From assembly GCF_023218935.1 (NCBI RefSeq), contig NZ_JAJIAL010000009.1: a DNA stretch of 64,000 nucleotides. One strand, written 5' to 3'. The translations under genes and the position numbers were made by a program. This document shows positions 8,558 through 17,421 of this stretch, piece by piece. Position 1 is the first letter of the stretch; each line of letters begins with the position of its first letter. Origin of the DNA: Fructobacillus cardui (GTDB lineage Bacteria; Bacillota; Bacilli; Lactobacillales; Lactobacillaceae). A model generated the notes under the pieces. That model saw nothing but the letters and a program-made list of their open reading frames with translations, ran no database searches and was not told where the DNA came from.

Positions 8558-9532
8558 TTATAGTTGCCAAATTTGGACGCCAATCGCAAGACCGCCACCA
8601 AAGCCGACAAAGGCAATCTTCATGCCAGGCTTAATCTGACCATTGCGACGCAATTCATCGAGCAGGATAGCCGTTGAACCGGCGGATGTGTTGCCATATT
8701 CTTCCATGTTCGTTGGGAACTTATCCATTGGTTGGCCAAAATTCTTTGCCATGGATTCAACAATGCGCTGGTTTGCCTGATGAGCCAGGTAAAAGTCGAC
8801 GTCGTCGGCCTCAAGTCCGGCCTTTTCCAAAGCCTTCTGCATCACCTTGGGCACTTCACGCGTGGCAAAGCTATAAACGCTCCGACCATCCTGGTGGAAG
8901 TATGGATCGAGTGGTGAAATCTCACCAGCAAAGGCATTCTTGTTGGCAAAGCGGCCAGTCAAGATTGCTTGACCGCGGTCACCAAATGACTGCAATTCTT
9001 CTGCAATCAAACCAACCGGCTCACCCGTCTTCTCAAGCAAAACGCCACCAGCACCATCTCCGAACAAGACAGAAACCGTCCGGTCTTTCCAGTCAACCAG
9101 CTTTGACAGCACTTCCGCTCCAATAAACATCCCCTTCTGGTAACGACCAGAAGAAAGGAAAGAAGAGGCAACGGACATGCCGTAAACAAAGCCGGAACAA
9201 GCAGCATTCAAATCAAAGGCAAAAGCGTTTGGTGCTTCGATATTTCCCTGCACAATCGCAGCTGTATGAGGCGAAAGGGCATCGGGTGACATCGTCCCCA
9301 CGATAATAAAGTCCAAATCAGCGGCATCCCAACCTGATTGTTCCAATAACTTTTTGGCAACACTCGTTGCCAAGTCTGATGTATTCTCAGTTGTCACAAC
9401 GTGACGTTGGTGAATACCAGTCCGTGGGTAAATCCATTCATCACTGGTATCCATCAATTCCGTTAGTTCATCATTTGTCACCACTCGTTCTGGCACTTGC
9501 ATCGCTGTGGTGACAATCTTAATGTTTTCCAT
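8558..9532 (-). CDS. fabH: 3-oxoacyl-ACP synthase III
   Basis: 324 aa. KAS III starts chain synthesis by condensing acetyl-CoA (or a branched acyl-CoA) with malonyl-ACP. Catalytic residues are visible: Cys112 in NAACSGF, His in AHQANQR near residue 250 and Asn in EEYGNTSAG near 280. It is the operon copy; a second KAS III lies at 37630-38604. It sits downstream of fabT and upstream of acpP, the usual lactic-acid-bacterial order. Confidence 0.96.
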   Translation of the reverse strand: MENIKIVTTAMQVPERVVTNDELTELMDTSDEWIYPRTGIHQRHVVTTENTSDLATSVAKKLLEQSGWDAADLDFIIVGTMSPDALSPHTAAIVQGNIEAPNAFAFDLNAACSGFVYGMSVASSFLSSGRYQKGMFIGAEVLSKLVDWKDRTVSVLFGDGAGGVLLEKTGEPVGLIAEELQSFGDRGQAILTGRFANKNAFAGEISPLDPYFHQDGRSVYSFATREVPKVMQKALEKAGLEADDVDFYLAHQANQRIVESMAKNFGQPMDKFPTNMEEYGNTSAGSTAILLDELRRNGQIKPGMKIAFVGFGGGLAIGVQIWQL

Positions 9533-9554
9533 AATTTTTCACAATCCCGTTCGC

Positions 9555-10025
9555 CTAACTATCAATTAAGGCCTTCAAGTAAGCTTGTAAGTTATGTACC
9601 ACCCGTTCCATCGCTAACGCTTCTTCATTGGACATATCGTCCAACAAAGCCTTGATTACCTTAAAGTAAAACGCTTGGTGCGCCCGGTATAAGATTCGCC
9701 CTTGATGGGTCAAACCTAATTTCACCACCCGCTTATCTTCCTTTGATCGACGACGCTCGACATACCCCTTATCAACTAGGCGATCGATGGCCGTGGTCAT
9801 CGCACTTGGGCTCAGGTGGACAGCCTTAGCCACCTGCGAGGCAGTTTTTTCCTCGTACATGGAGATAGCATAAATCGTGTGCACTTCTTTGACCGTCAAG
9901 GCCGAAAAGGGGCTCTGCTTGAGCTCATACTCCTCCACCCAAACAACATTGGCAAACATCTCCATCAAATCATGATTGATTTGCTTGACGTTGACCTGCT
10001 GGTTAGCCAGCTCAGTTTTGCTCAT
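9555..10025 (-). CDS. fabT: MarR-family regulator of fatty-acid synthesis
   Basis: 156 aa winged-helix MarR protein. The recognition-helix region (ASQVAKAVHLSPSAMTTAIDR) is followed by the wing DKGYVERRRSKEDKR. Its position between the first dehydratase gene and fabH is that of FabT in streptococci and lactobacilli. FabT, with long-chain acyl-ACP as corepressor, represses the operon by binding an AT-rich TTTGA-N-TATCAAA-type palindrome; such a box is present at 10532-10548. The gene start overlaps fabN by 14 nt, so regulator and dehydratase are translationally coupled. Confidence 0.9.
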   Translation of the reverse strand: MSKTELANQQVNVKQINHDLMEMFANVVWVEEYELKQSPFSALTVKEVHTIYAISMYEEKTASQVAKAVHLSPSAMTTAIDRLVDKGYVERRRSKEDKRVVKLGLTHQGRILYRAHQAFYFKVIKALLDDMSNEEALAMERVVHNLQAYLKALIDS

Positions 10026-10455
10026 CAGGTGCCACCACGAACATTAGTTCCGCGCTGGTTGCGACCTTATCATTGACCTTAGCCGTGACCATAACGGTCC
10101 CCATGTTCTCTCGAACCTTGCCAAATGTAACATGTAACTTCAAAACATCACCAGGAACAACCATCTTCTTGAACTTGGCATCATTGATACCTGTCATGTA
10201 GGCCGTCTTGCCTTTAAATTGTGGTGATGACAAAATCAAGATTGACGCTGCTTGCGCCAATGACTCAATAATCAAGACACCGGGCATCACTGGGTTACCA
10301 GGAAAATGTCCTTGGAAGAATTGTTCGTTAATCGTCACGTTCTTAACAGCAACAATTGATTCGTCAGGAACCATTTCTTCAACGTAGTCCATATAGATGA
10401 TTGGGTAACGGTTTGGAATGAGGTCCATAATTTCAGTCGTAGTCAGTACTGGCAT
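10012..10455 (-). CDS. fabN: FabN/FabZ-type hydroxyacyl-ACP dehydratase, possible dehydratase-isomerase
   Basis: 147 aa hot-dog-fold dehydratase and the first gene of the operon. It has IPNRYPIIYMDYVEE near residue 13, the catalytic GHFPGNPVMPGVLIIE segment near 50-65 and VVPGDVLKLH near 105. As I recall the family, the IPNRYPI and MPGVLIIE versions are those of enterococcal FabN, a dehydratase that also isomerises trans-2- to cis-3-enoyl-ACP and so feeds unsaturated fatty-acid synthesis. No fabA or fabM is seen here, so FabN would fill that role. The isomerase activity is inferred, not shown by the sequence. Confidence 0.8.
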   Translation of the reverse strand: MPVLTTTEIMDLIPNRYPIIYMDYVEEMVPDESIVAVKNVTINEQFFQGHFPGNPVMPGVLIIESLAQAASILILSSPQFKGKTAYMTGINDAKFKKMVVPGDVLKLHVTFGKVRENMGTVMVTAKVNDKVATSAELMFVVAPDEQN

Positions 10456-10516
10456 TAGGGTTTCCTTTCTTAATGGCCGAGAATGGCCCTAGTTAACTTC
10501 AATTCACAATAAAAAC

Positions 10517-10548
10517 AGTCTAACAGTTAATATTTCGATAGTCAAACT
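10517..10548 (-). promoter_or_regulatory. fab operon promoter overlapped by a FabT-like box
   Basis: Minus strand: -35 TTGACT (10540-10545), a 17-bp spacer and -10 TAGACT (10517-10522). The 17-bp sequence AGTTTGACTATCGAAAT (10532-10548) fits the FabT palindrome (TTTGA, centre, ATCAAA-like) with one change and contains the -35. Binding there would block RNA polymerase, giving negative autoregulation by FabT. Confidence 0.75.
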
Positions 10549-10676
10549 ATTAGCATTTCTCAACTCATTTTAACACTTTCTACCTATATTAATTATTAAA
10601 AATCAGCCCTTTCACAGCCTCGTACTGTAATGCCCTACATAGTGAGAGAGAGATACTTATTCCACATTTCATTTCG

Positions 10677-10721
10677 AAATCGTTTGATTGCCCTCAAACG
10701 TCGAGAACAATCAAACGATTT
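10677..10721 (-). terminator. 13-bp inverted repeat overlapping the phosphoesterase stop codon
   Basis: A perfect 13-bp inverted repeat (AAATCGTTTGATT at 10677-10689, AATCAAACGATTT at 10709-10721) encloses the stop codon at 10694-10696. A competing shorter hairpin is possible because TCAAACG also occurs at 10694-10700. The T-tract on the minus strand is short, so termination efficiency is uncertain. Confidence 0.45.
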
Positions 10722-11506
10722 TGCCACTCCGTCATAAAGTCATGACTAAACCATTCTTTGACTCGACGAGTCCGATAACCAAGCGAGGCGTTATAAAAGG
10801 TCGTTTGCTGAATGGGCAACGCCTGCACATGAAGGTGCAAGTGGCCAGAAATGGCAGCTTGAACCTGATTGACCACCGCTAAATCGCCAACGGCCTGGCT
10901 GCCTAGAAAGGATCGCAGCACATCCAGCCGTTCCATGCGAAACGGCATTTGATCAATAAAGGCCTGTTCCTGGGCAAAATGGTTAATTAAGATTGGGGTT
11001 TTCCCCACCTTCTTTGCTTCTTTGATATCCTGTTTCATCTGATTTAAGTTAATGGCCAATCTTTCTGGATCGGTCATCGGCTGTTCAATCCGTCGATCAT
11101 ACCAAAATTCACGCTTGAAGCGTGTGATTTCCGCAACACTATGCTGGTTTTGGTCAAAACTATAATCATACCAGCCATTATTACCAATCAAACGGGCCGA
11201 ACCCACATCAAGAGTCTTATGGTGGAAATAAAGGTCATCCACCGGACTTTCCAACTCCTGGTAACTGACCCCCGCCCCCATTTCATGATTGCCGGCCAAA
11301 AAGCGGATCGCCGTGGCCGGCCCTAACCGTCGCTGCAGGTCGCGGGCAAAGTCTAATGTCTTATCAAAGCGATTAAACAGATCCCCGGCAATGACATAAA
11401 CCTCAATCTGATTTTTTTGCAGGTAGGCGGCTTGTTGCTCCAGTGCCCACTCTGTTTCAACCTTATTTAAATCCAAATGATTATCTGACGAAATAGCAAC
11501 TTGCAT
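10694..11506 (-). CDS. Calcineurin-like metallophosphoesterase
   Basis: 270 aa from the chosen start. The dinuclear metal motifs of the calcineurin-like superfamily appear in order: an N-terminal SSDNHLD (in place of DxH), IAGDLFNR (GD), LAGNHEMG (GNHE), INHF, and SGHLHLH (GHxH) near the C-terminus. It is probably a cytoplasmic hydrolase; the substrate cannot be told. The start at 11506 is preferred because the metal motif begins within five residues of it and GAGG lies upstream; starts at 11518 or 11560 would add a basic tail with no homologous look. It stands alone between the fab operon and the broken adhesin. Confidence 0.8.
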   Translation of the reverse strand: MQVAISSDNHLDLNKVETEWALEQQAAYLQKNQIEVYVIAGDLFNRFDKTLDFARDLQRRLGPATAIRFLAGNHEMGAGVSYQELESPVDDLYFHHKTLDVGSARLIGNNGWYDYSFDQNQHSVAEITRFKREFWYDRRIEQPMTDPERLAINLNQMKQDIKEAKKVGKTPILINHFAQEQAFIDQMPFRMERLDVLRSFLGSQAVGDLAVVNQVQAAISGHLHLHVQALPIQQTTFYNASLGYRTRRVKEWFSHDFMTEWQNRLIVLDV

Positions 11507-11602
11507 CTTGGCCCTCATGTTCTTCTTGTTCGTATAACCCAGTCTACCACGAGAGCACAAGCAAGGTCGGTTACAAGAGGCTGATTTTGCAGTGGTTCAG
11601 TC

Positions 11603-11638
11603 AAAAAGAGCGCCCGTAAAGCACGGGTGCTCTTTTTG
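11603..11638. terminator. Bidirectional-looking terminator downstream of the adhesin
   Basis: AAAAAGAGCGCCCGT pairs with ACGGGTGCTCTTTTT (one mismatch) around a short loop. A- and T-runs on both sides let it work on either strand; here it ends the minus-strand adhesin transcript. Confidence 0.85.
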
Positions 11639-11654
11639 ATTTAATATTATCATC

Positions 11655-13819
11655 TTACTTTTTGTTCTTGCCTAGTGCGAAAAATACACCGCTGAAGACA
11701 ATCCCAAAGCTGCCAAAGCAAAAGCGTCCTTGTCACTCTCGTGCTGCTTACCTGTTTGTGGCAAAACTGATGATGCCTGTGAAACAGATGAAGGTGTCAC
11801 AGCTGTCACTGTTTGGTCCGGTTGGACTAATGCACTCGGATTGTCCACCGGTGCCACTGAGCTAGTCTGTACTGGAACACTGGCACTCACTAATTCATGT
11901 TGACTCGTACTGGTTGAGGTACTTGCACTCGCTGATTCAGATTGACTGGTGCTAGTTGAGATACTTGCACTCGCTGATTCAGATTGACTCGTACTAGTTG
12001 ATGCGCTGGTATTTGCTGATTCAGATTGACTTGCACTAGTTGATGCGCTGGTACTTGCTGATTCACTAGCACTTTCCGAGCCACCCCATTATTAGAAGGT
12101 GTGGTACTAGTTGATGGATCAGGAGTAGGGTTCGTGTTCGTCGTATTAGCCTTATAAACATAAGTATACGTCGCATCATCCTTGCTATACGTACCATTGA
12201 CACTGTATGAACCATCACTATTCTTCACAGCCCCTTCGGGTAGCTTGCTCTCGTCTAGAGTATAGCCATCAATCGATAAGCTATCTGCCGAAAAGCTATC
12301 TTTAGTCATAAAGCCAAGGCTATCATCATTTGGTGCTAATTGATTGCCATTTTCATCCACGTAACGCGTTGTGACCATCGTCTGACCACTCGCAGTATTG
12401 TGTAGAATTGCATTAGTGTAAACAGGCGTTTTCTTATCATAGAAACCCTTGTTATCAGAAAAAGTAATATCGTAGCGAACCTGTTGATTGTCGTTATTAG
12501 GATTAATCGCTTTAAAATTACTTAAAACAGTAAATGGGAAATAAACATTTCCCTGGCCATCCCCATACTTACTTTCCATTTGTGCAATCACATCGTCAGA
12601 AACACTGGCATATTGAGACTTAATTACGTGCTCAAATTGGTCTTTCGTTAACTTATAATATTGCGAAGGGCCATAATTAATAATTACTTTCAATTCATTA
12701 TCTGATACACGTACAACTGAATACTGATTAGCTGCAGGTTGACCCCCGTCAACCTTGCTTGTCCACGCAACCTGTGCACCCCCAACCGCATTTGAGGTGC
12801 TACCATTATTACTTGCTGCCTGATCGGTCCAACCCGCTTCCTCGGTCGCTGGTCCGTAGCCACTAGCTGATGCCAAATGAGGCCAGAAATAGCCGCCATC
12901 TTCAATATAGACCGGTGTCACCTTTCCCTGAGAAGAGGCTGTTGCCTTAATATCGATTGTTTGAATATAATCTTTTCCGTCATTTAGAATAACTGGCTGA
13001 GTAAAGGGCAGTCCATCTGTATTCGTAATCGTTGTCCGCGCTGAAACACCACTTGAACTCACATCAGCAACGTTACCCTTCATCTGCTGTGGCGTATTAT
13101 TTTCCTGATAGTTTGCTTGTGTTGGCTTAGCAGCCCAGCCAGGAATAGGTATGTGTTTGATCCGCCACCGTTTAGCTAATGGATAAATCAGTGCCATTGC
13201 CAGCGGACTTTGGAAAAACTGATCCAGAAACCGTATTAAAGTTCAAAGTAATCTGATGAGCACGACTGGAGTCATAGCTAGATCCATTCAAGGGCAATCG
13301 AATCGTTTGACTAGCCGCATCATAAGAAACACTAGTTGATAATACCGATTTCGTTGCACTTTCGATAACCTGACTATTAAAATTTGACACGCTAAAAGTC
13401 TGCATATCCGGCTGATTAGCGATATTGGTCGAAAGTGGGATGCTGATGGTATCACCTTGCTTCAGAGTCTGATTGGCATTGATTGTAAAGGTCACCGAAG
13501 AAGTGCCACCATTGCCACGCAATGAATCAAAAGTTCCGGTTGGAATTTGTTGTCCGTCTTGGTATGACCACGTAATACTATCGGTCTTCACAATTCCTTC
13601 TTTGGCTAAATCAGTATAATTAAAAGTTTGTACCTGATTGTTAGTCTGAGTGGATGCATTTCCATCAGCAAAAGCCGGTGTGGTCAACCCCTCACTAGCA
13701 AAAGTAAGGCCACCAGCAACGGCAAAAGCTGATATTGAAAGTACTACCCAATTCTTCTTGACTTTTTTCAGAACCTTACGTTCGTTAACTTTCGTCAATT
13801 GCATCTTATTATACTTCAT
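11655..13819 (-). pseudogene. LPXTG-anchored MucBP-type surface adhesin, broken by several frameshifts
   Basis: About 720 codons if repaired. The start at 13819 is set by GGAGGG eight bases upstream. Parts in order: a basic signal peptide of KxYKxGKxW-like character ending near AFADG; an N-terminal adhesive region rich in Thr/Asn; a MucBP-like module (TTRYVDENGNQLAPND near codon 480); a Ser-rich stalk; and LPQTG with a hydrophobic tail and basic end. Reading frames break near 13172-13174 (in-frame TAA), 13134-13136 (GGG run), 12084-12087 (GGGG run) and 11703-11705 (GGG run). Adding one base at each place restores a continuous frame ending in the expected tail (FFALGKNKK, stop at 11655). Either a decayed gene or homopolymer sequencing errors would explain this. 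If intact, sortase A would anchor it to the wall. Confidence 0.8.
11905..12065 (-). repeat. Imperfect 42-nt tandem repeats encoding the Ser-rich stalk
   Basis: Three to four degenerate copies of a 42-nt unit (14 codons, pattern SESASASxSTSTSQ) precede the LPQTG region. The repeats read as Ser/Ala/Thr only in the frame that continues into LPQTG, which supports the frameshift at 12084-12087. Confidence 0.75.
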
Positions 13820-13956
13820 GAAAATAGCCCTCCATTTCAACTAATGAATCATCATTTTAAAACTTCTCCTTGTTAACTCGAGAACATTGCATCAAATATA
13901 TTTCTTTATGTACACATTTATTTCTATTGTATCTGTTTAGATTAGATTGTTTGCAC

Positions 13957-13981
13957 AAAAAAAGAACGCCGAAGCGTCCTT
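13957..13981 (-). terminator. gapA terminator
   Basis: On the minus strand AGGACGC pairs with GCGTTCT around a TTCG-type loop and is followed by seven T residues. It lies 15 nt after the gapA stop. Confidence 0.85.
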
Positions 13982-13996
13982 CCTTTATATAAATGA

Positions 13997-15007
13997 TTAT
14001 ACGTTTGCAAAGTGCAACAAAGTACGGATCATGTTTGAAGTGAAACCGTATTCGTTGTCGTACCATGAAACAGTCTTAACCAATTGCTTGTCACCGGCTT
14101 CGACGATTTGTGTTTGAGTAGCATCGAAAGTAGCACCGTGAGTGTCACCAATGATGTCTGATGAAACAATTTCGTCTTCATTGTAACCAAATGAGTCAGA
14201 TGAAGCTGCCTTCATAGCTGCGTTGATTTCGTCTGCTGAAACCTTCTTTGACAAAACAGAAGTCAATTCAGTAACAGAGCCATCAACAACGGCAACACGT
14301 TGTGCGTGACCGTCAACCTTACCCTTCAATTCCGGAACAACAAGGCCGATAGCCTTAGCAGCACCAGTTGAGTGAGGGATAGTGTTCACTGAAGCAGTAC
14401 GGTTTGAACGGAACTTCTTTGACTTAGGTCCATCCAAAATCATTTGAGTTGAAGTAAAGGCGTGGATAGTAGTCATCGTTGCCACTTCAACGCCGAATTG
14501 GTCTTGCAATACACGAGCCATTGGAGCCAATGACTGTGTAGTACATGAACCAGCTGAAACGATCTTGTCGTCAGCCTTCAAGATGTCTTGGTTTACACCA
14601 TAAACAACAGTTGGTACATCACCAGCTGGAGCTGAGATCAAAACCTTCTTAGCACCTGCGTCCAAGTGGGCTTGTGACTTTTCGGCTGAAGTATAGAAAC
14701 CAGTAGCTTCCAATACATATTCAACACCATCGTTCTTAACCCAAGGAATGTTCTTTGCATCGCGTTCTGCATAAACAGTGTAGTGCTTACCGTTAACCAC
14801 GATACCAGTTTCATCAGCAGAAACTTCAGCATCCAAAGTTCCATGAGTTGAGTCATACTTCAACAAGTATGCCAACATTGATGGGCTAGTCAAATCGTTG
14901 ATGGCTGCAACTTCAACATCAGCTGCTGAGTCGCCAAGTTCCAAGATACGACGGAATGCCAAACGACCAATCCGACCGAATCCATTAATACCAATCTTCA
15001 CAGTCAT
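13997..15007 (-). CDS. gapA: Glyceraldehyde-3-phosphate dehydrogenase
   Basis: 336 aa. This cytoplasmic glycolytic enzyme oxidises glyceraldehyde-3-phosphate with NAD+ and phosphate. It has the Rossmann start KIGINGFGRIGR, the catalytic Cys155 in SAGSCTTQSLAP, His in TTIHAFT, and WYDNEYGFTSNM near the C-terminus. The active-site segment reads SCTTQS where many GAPDHs have SCTTNC; this seems a lineage variant rather than damage. The start at 15007 has GGAGG upstream; an upstream in-frame start at 15064 adds 19 residues with no family match. It is a single-gene unit with its own terminator. Confidence 0.97.
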   Translation of the reverse strand: MTVKIGINGFGRIGRLAFRRILELGDSAADVEVAAINDLTSPSMLAYLLKYDSTHGTLDAEVSADETGIVVNGKHYTVYAERDAKNIPWVKNDGVEYVLEATGFYTSAEKSQAHLDAGAKKVLISAPAGDVPTVVYGVNQDILKADDKIVSAGSCTTQSLAPMARVLQDQFGVEVATMTTIHAFTSTQMILDGPKSKKFRSNRTASVNTIPHSTGAAKAIGLVVPELKGKVDGHAQRVAVVDGSVTELTSVLSKKVSADEINAAMKAASSDSFGYNEDEIVSSDIIGDTHGATFDATQTQIVEAGDKQLVKTVSWYDNEYGFTSNMIRTLLHFANV

Positions 15008-15180
15008 GTGTGTAGACCTCCAATTAATTTTTTGACTTATGTCAACAAGGACATTATAACACAAAGGCTAGAAACCAGTGCAAGTGTTCACTAGAAATTG
15101 TTTGGAAAATTAACCATACCATTTCCTGATTTTGTCGGATAACTGAAAGAAAACTGTCTTTTTTATTCATTGAAATCCTT

Positions 15181-15188
15181 GCTATAAT
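15181..15188 (+). promoter_or_regulatory. Extended -10 promoter for the ECF S-component gene
   Basis: TGCTATAAT (TG-n-TATAAT, 15180-15188) lies 36 nt before the ATG at 15224. No good -35 is seen, which suits an extended -10 promoter. Confidence 0.55.
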
Positions 15189-15223
15189 ATTCCTATTATT
15201 ATGAAATACATGGAGAGATAATT

Positions 15224-15715
15224 ATGAATAAATACTTTACTACCAAAACCATCACGACTTTGGCCGTGATTACTGCTTTAAACCTCGCCCTTTCTTATGT
15301 GGTGCGAATTCCAACGCCAGGTGGCTATGTCAACTTAGTGGAAGCCGGCATTTTCTTAGTGGCGCTATTGGGTAGTGCCCGTTCAGGAATGATTGTTGGT
15401 GGTTTATCCGGTTTGCTCTTGGATCTTTTAGCTGGCTATGCTGCCTGGGCTCCCTTCTCCTTAGTCATTCACGGCTTAGAGGGTTACTTGGCTGGATTGA
15501 TTGGCGCTAAGAAATCAGTGATGAGCCAAACGATTGCCGTTATCGTTGCTTCCTTTGTCATGGTTGTCGGCTACTTCTTTGCTACAGCCTTCCTTTCGCA
15601 CAGCTGGGCGACCGGCTTTACTTCGATCATCGGTAACATAGCCCAATGTACCTTTGGTCTAATCATTGCCCTAGTCGTTCGTCCCGCTTTGTCAAAACGC
15701 CTGACCTTAAACTAA
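15224..15715 (+). CDS. ECF transporter S component (substrate-binding membrane protein)
   Basis: 163 aa with five to six hydrophobic segments. The pattern GGYVNLVEAGIFLVALL near residues 32-48 and DLLAGYAAWAPFSLVIHGLEG near 70-90 fits ECF S components of the pyridoxine/HMP/riboflavin-like superfamily (GYxNLGDA...GYAxWAPFTLIIKGxEG). Such proteins bind a vitamin and dock onto a shared EcfAA'T energy module encoded elsewhere. The substrate cannot be assigned. There is no riboswitch upstream that would name the vitamin. Confidence 0.75.
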   Translation: MNKYFTTKTITTLAVITALNLALSYVVRIPTPGGYVNLVEAGIFLVALLGSARSGMIVGGLSGLLLDLLAGYAAWAPFSLVIHGLEGYLAGLIGAKKSVMSQTIAVIVASFVMVVGYFFATAFLSHSWATGFTSIIGNIAQCTFGLIIALVVRPALSKRLTLN

Positions 15716-15743
15716 TTGACGCAAGACAAGAAGCAACAAAAAT

Positions 15744-15829
15744 AAAAAGCCTTGACTAACTGATGAAAAACCCAATATTAGGATAACGAAACTATGGGGC
15801 CATCTACTAACGTTGGTATGGGCTTTTTT
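15744..15829 (+). terminator. Probable terminator after the ECF gene
   Basis: AAAAAGCC (15744-15751) and GGCTTTTTT (15821-15829) pair around an internal CCAATATTAG/CTAACGTTGG helix, followed by a T-run. It is a branched rather than simple hairpin. Confidence 0.55.
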
Positions 15830-15982
15830 CTTTACTCTTTATCTTTACAGACCCTGTTGATTTATTGAGATCATGAGCTGAACATGTAAAGAAAACGACA
15901 ATTTGGTATAGTTTAAATTTCATTTCCAAAAGAAACTGTGAGATAATCGTATTAAGCTTTCAACTTAGGAGGAATCTAGAAA

Positions 15983-17317
15983 ATGACAGCATACGATTAC
16001 GACGTTTTGTACCTCGGGGCCGGCCACGGTGCCTTTGATGGTGCACCGCTTTTGGCTCAGGCCGGTAAAAAAGTCGCCTTTGTCGAAAAAGAAAAGGTCG
16101 GCGGAACCTGCCCAAACTGGGGTTGCAACGCCAAAGTTATCCTGGAAAACGCAGTTTCCTTACAACGTGAATTACGTGCTTCAAACGGCATTGTTTCAGG
16201 TAGCGGCGACATTGACTGGACCAAGAACATGGCCCGTAAAAAGGAAATCATCGCCATCTTCCCAAACGCCATCCAAGGCGGGATGGAAGAATTGGGCATC
16301 AAGTTCTATTTCGGTGCTGGTCGCTTAGCCGACGCCCACACTGTGACAATCGGTGATCAAACCGTTACAGCCGAAAACATCGTGATTGCCACTGGTATGC
16401 ACTCCAATCGCTTGGACATCCCCGGTGCTGAGTACCTTCATGATTCAAAGGACTTCCTGTCATTAGACCAAGCGCCCGACAAAATGGTCATTATTGGGGC
16501 AGGCTATATCGGCCTCGAAAGCGCAGCAATGATGAACGCTGCAGGCGTTGCCGTCACTGTTATTCTCCGTTCTGACCGCGCCTTACCTGAATTTAACCAA
16601 CGCTATAGTGATGCTTTGGTGCAAGCCCTTGAAAAACAAGGCATTACATTCGTCAAGAATAGCCAAACTGAAAGTGTCGAACAAGTTACTTCTGGCTTTG
16701 CCGTTAAGACTTCAACCGGTACCTATGAAGCCGATTACGTCATGGATGCTACCGGTCGCACACCAAACACTGCCGACCTTGGTCTGGAAGATTTGGGAAT
16801 CAAATTCGACAAGGCCGGGATTACGGTTAACGAATACCTCCAAACAGCCGTGCCGAATATTTATGCAACCGGTGACGTAGTGAAGAAGACTCAACCAAAG
16901 TTGACCCCAACGGCAACATTTGAGTCCCAGTATGTTGCCAAGCGCCTCTTAGGCCAAGATGACAAAGTCATCAACTATCCAGCCATCGGGACAACGGTCT
17001 TCACGACCCCTCGTTTAGCCCAAGCCGGCGTAACACTCGATGAAGCTGCCGCTCATCCTGACCAATATGATGTCGTTGAAAAGGATGTCATGGATGACTG
17101 GTACCGCATGGTCGACTATGAAAAGGAAGGCCACCTTTCATTGATTTATGACAAGGAAAAGCACTTGGTTGGTGCAATCGAAATTTCAGAACATGCAGAG
17201 GATATTATTAACGCCCTCTTGCCTGCCATTGAATTCGCCTACACACCAGCACAACTCAGTCGTTTGGTGACAATTTTCCCAACCATTGGTTATTCTGCCA
17301 TCGGCGACCTCCTTTAA
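15983..17317 (+). CDS. Pyridine nucleotide-disulfide oxidoreductase family flavoprotein
   Basis: 444 aa. It follows the class I layout: an N-terminal FAD motif (LYLGAGHGAFDGA), the redox-active pair Cys43/Cys48 in GGTCPNWGCNAK, a second Rossmann motif (IIGAGYIGLESAAMM near residue 170), the GRTPNT motif near 252, YATGDV near 289, and a dimerisation domain. The usual C-terminal HPTxSE segment, which gives the catalytic His-Glu pair, is here IFPTIGYSA, so the proton-relay histidine is missing. A glutathione-reductase-like, mercuric-reductase-like or CoA-disulfide-type role is therefore unproven. AGGAGG precedes the ATG. Single-gene unit with terminator. Confidence 0.8.
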   Translation: MTAYDYDVLYLGAGHGAFDGAPLLAQAGKKVAFVEKEKVGGTCPNWGCNAKVILENAVSLQRELRASNGIVSGSGDIDWTKNMARKKEIIAIFPNAIQGGMEELGIKFYFGAGRLADAHTVTIGDQTVTAENIVIATGMHSNRLDIPGAEYLHDSKDFLSLDQAPDKMVIIGAGYIGLESAAMMNAAGVAVTVILRSDRALPEFNQRYSDALVQALEKQGITFVKNSQTESVEQVTSGFAVKTSTGTYEADYVMDATGRTPNTADLGLEDLGIKFDKAGITVNEYLQTAVPNIYATGDVVKKTQPKLTPTATFESQYVAKRLLGQDDKVINYPAIGTTVFTTPRLAQAGVTLDEAAAHPDQYDVVEKDVMDDWYRMVDYEKEGHLSLIYDKEKHLVGAIEISEHAEDIINALLPAIEFAYTPAQLSRLVTIFPTIGYSAIGDLL

Positions 17318-17337
17318 AATCAGGACTGATTTTGAAA

Positions 17338-17370
17338 CCCAAAGGAAACACTCCTTCGGGCTTTTTTTTA
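17338..17370 (+). terminator. Terminator after the flavoprotein gene
   Basis: CCC-A-AAGGA pairs with TCCTT-C-GGG around AACAC, followed by eight T residues. Confidence 0.85.
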
Positions 17371-17377
17371 AATAAAT

Positions 17378-17406
17378 TTGTCGAAAGCCGTCAGATAGTT
17401 TATACT
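17378..17406 (+). promoter_or_regulatory. pyrFE promoter
   Basis: -35 TTGTCG (17378-17383), a 17-bp spacer and -10 TATACT (17401-17406), followed by the attenuator leader. Confidence 0.65.
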
Positions 17407-17421
17407 TTCATTAGTCATTAA

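Noticed and set aside
11905..12065. Regular 42-nt repeats considered as a CRISPR array
   Set aside because: No unique spacers between units; they encode the Ser-rich stalk of the adhesin.
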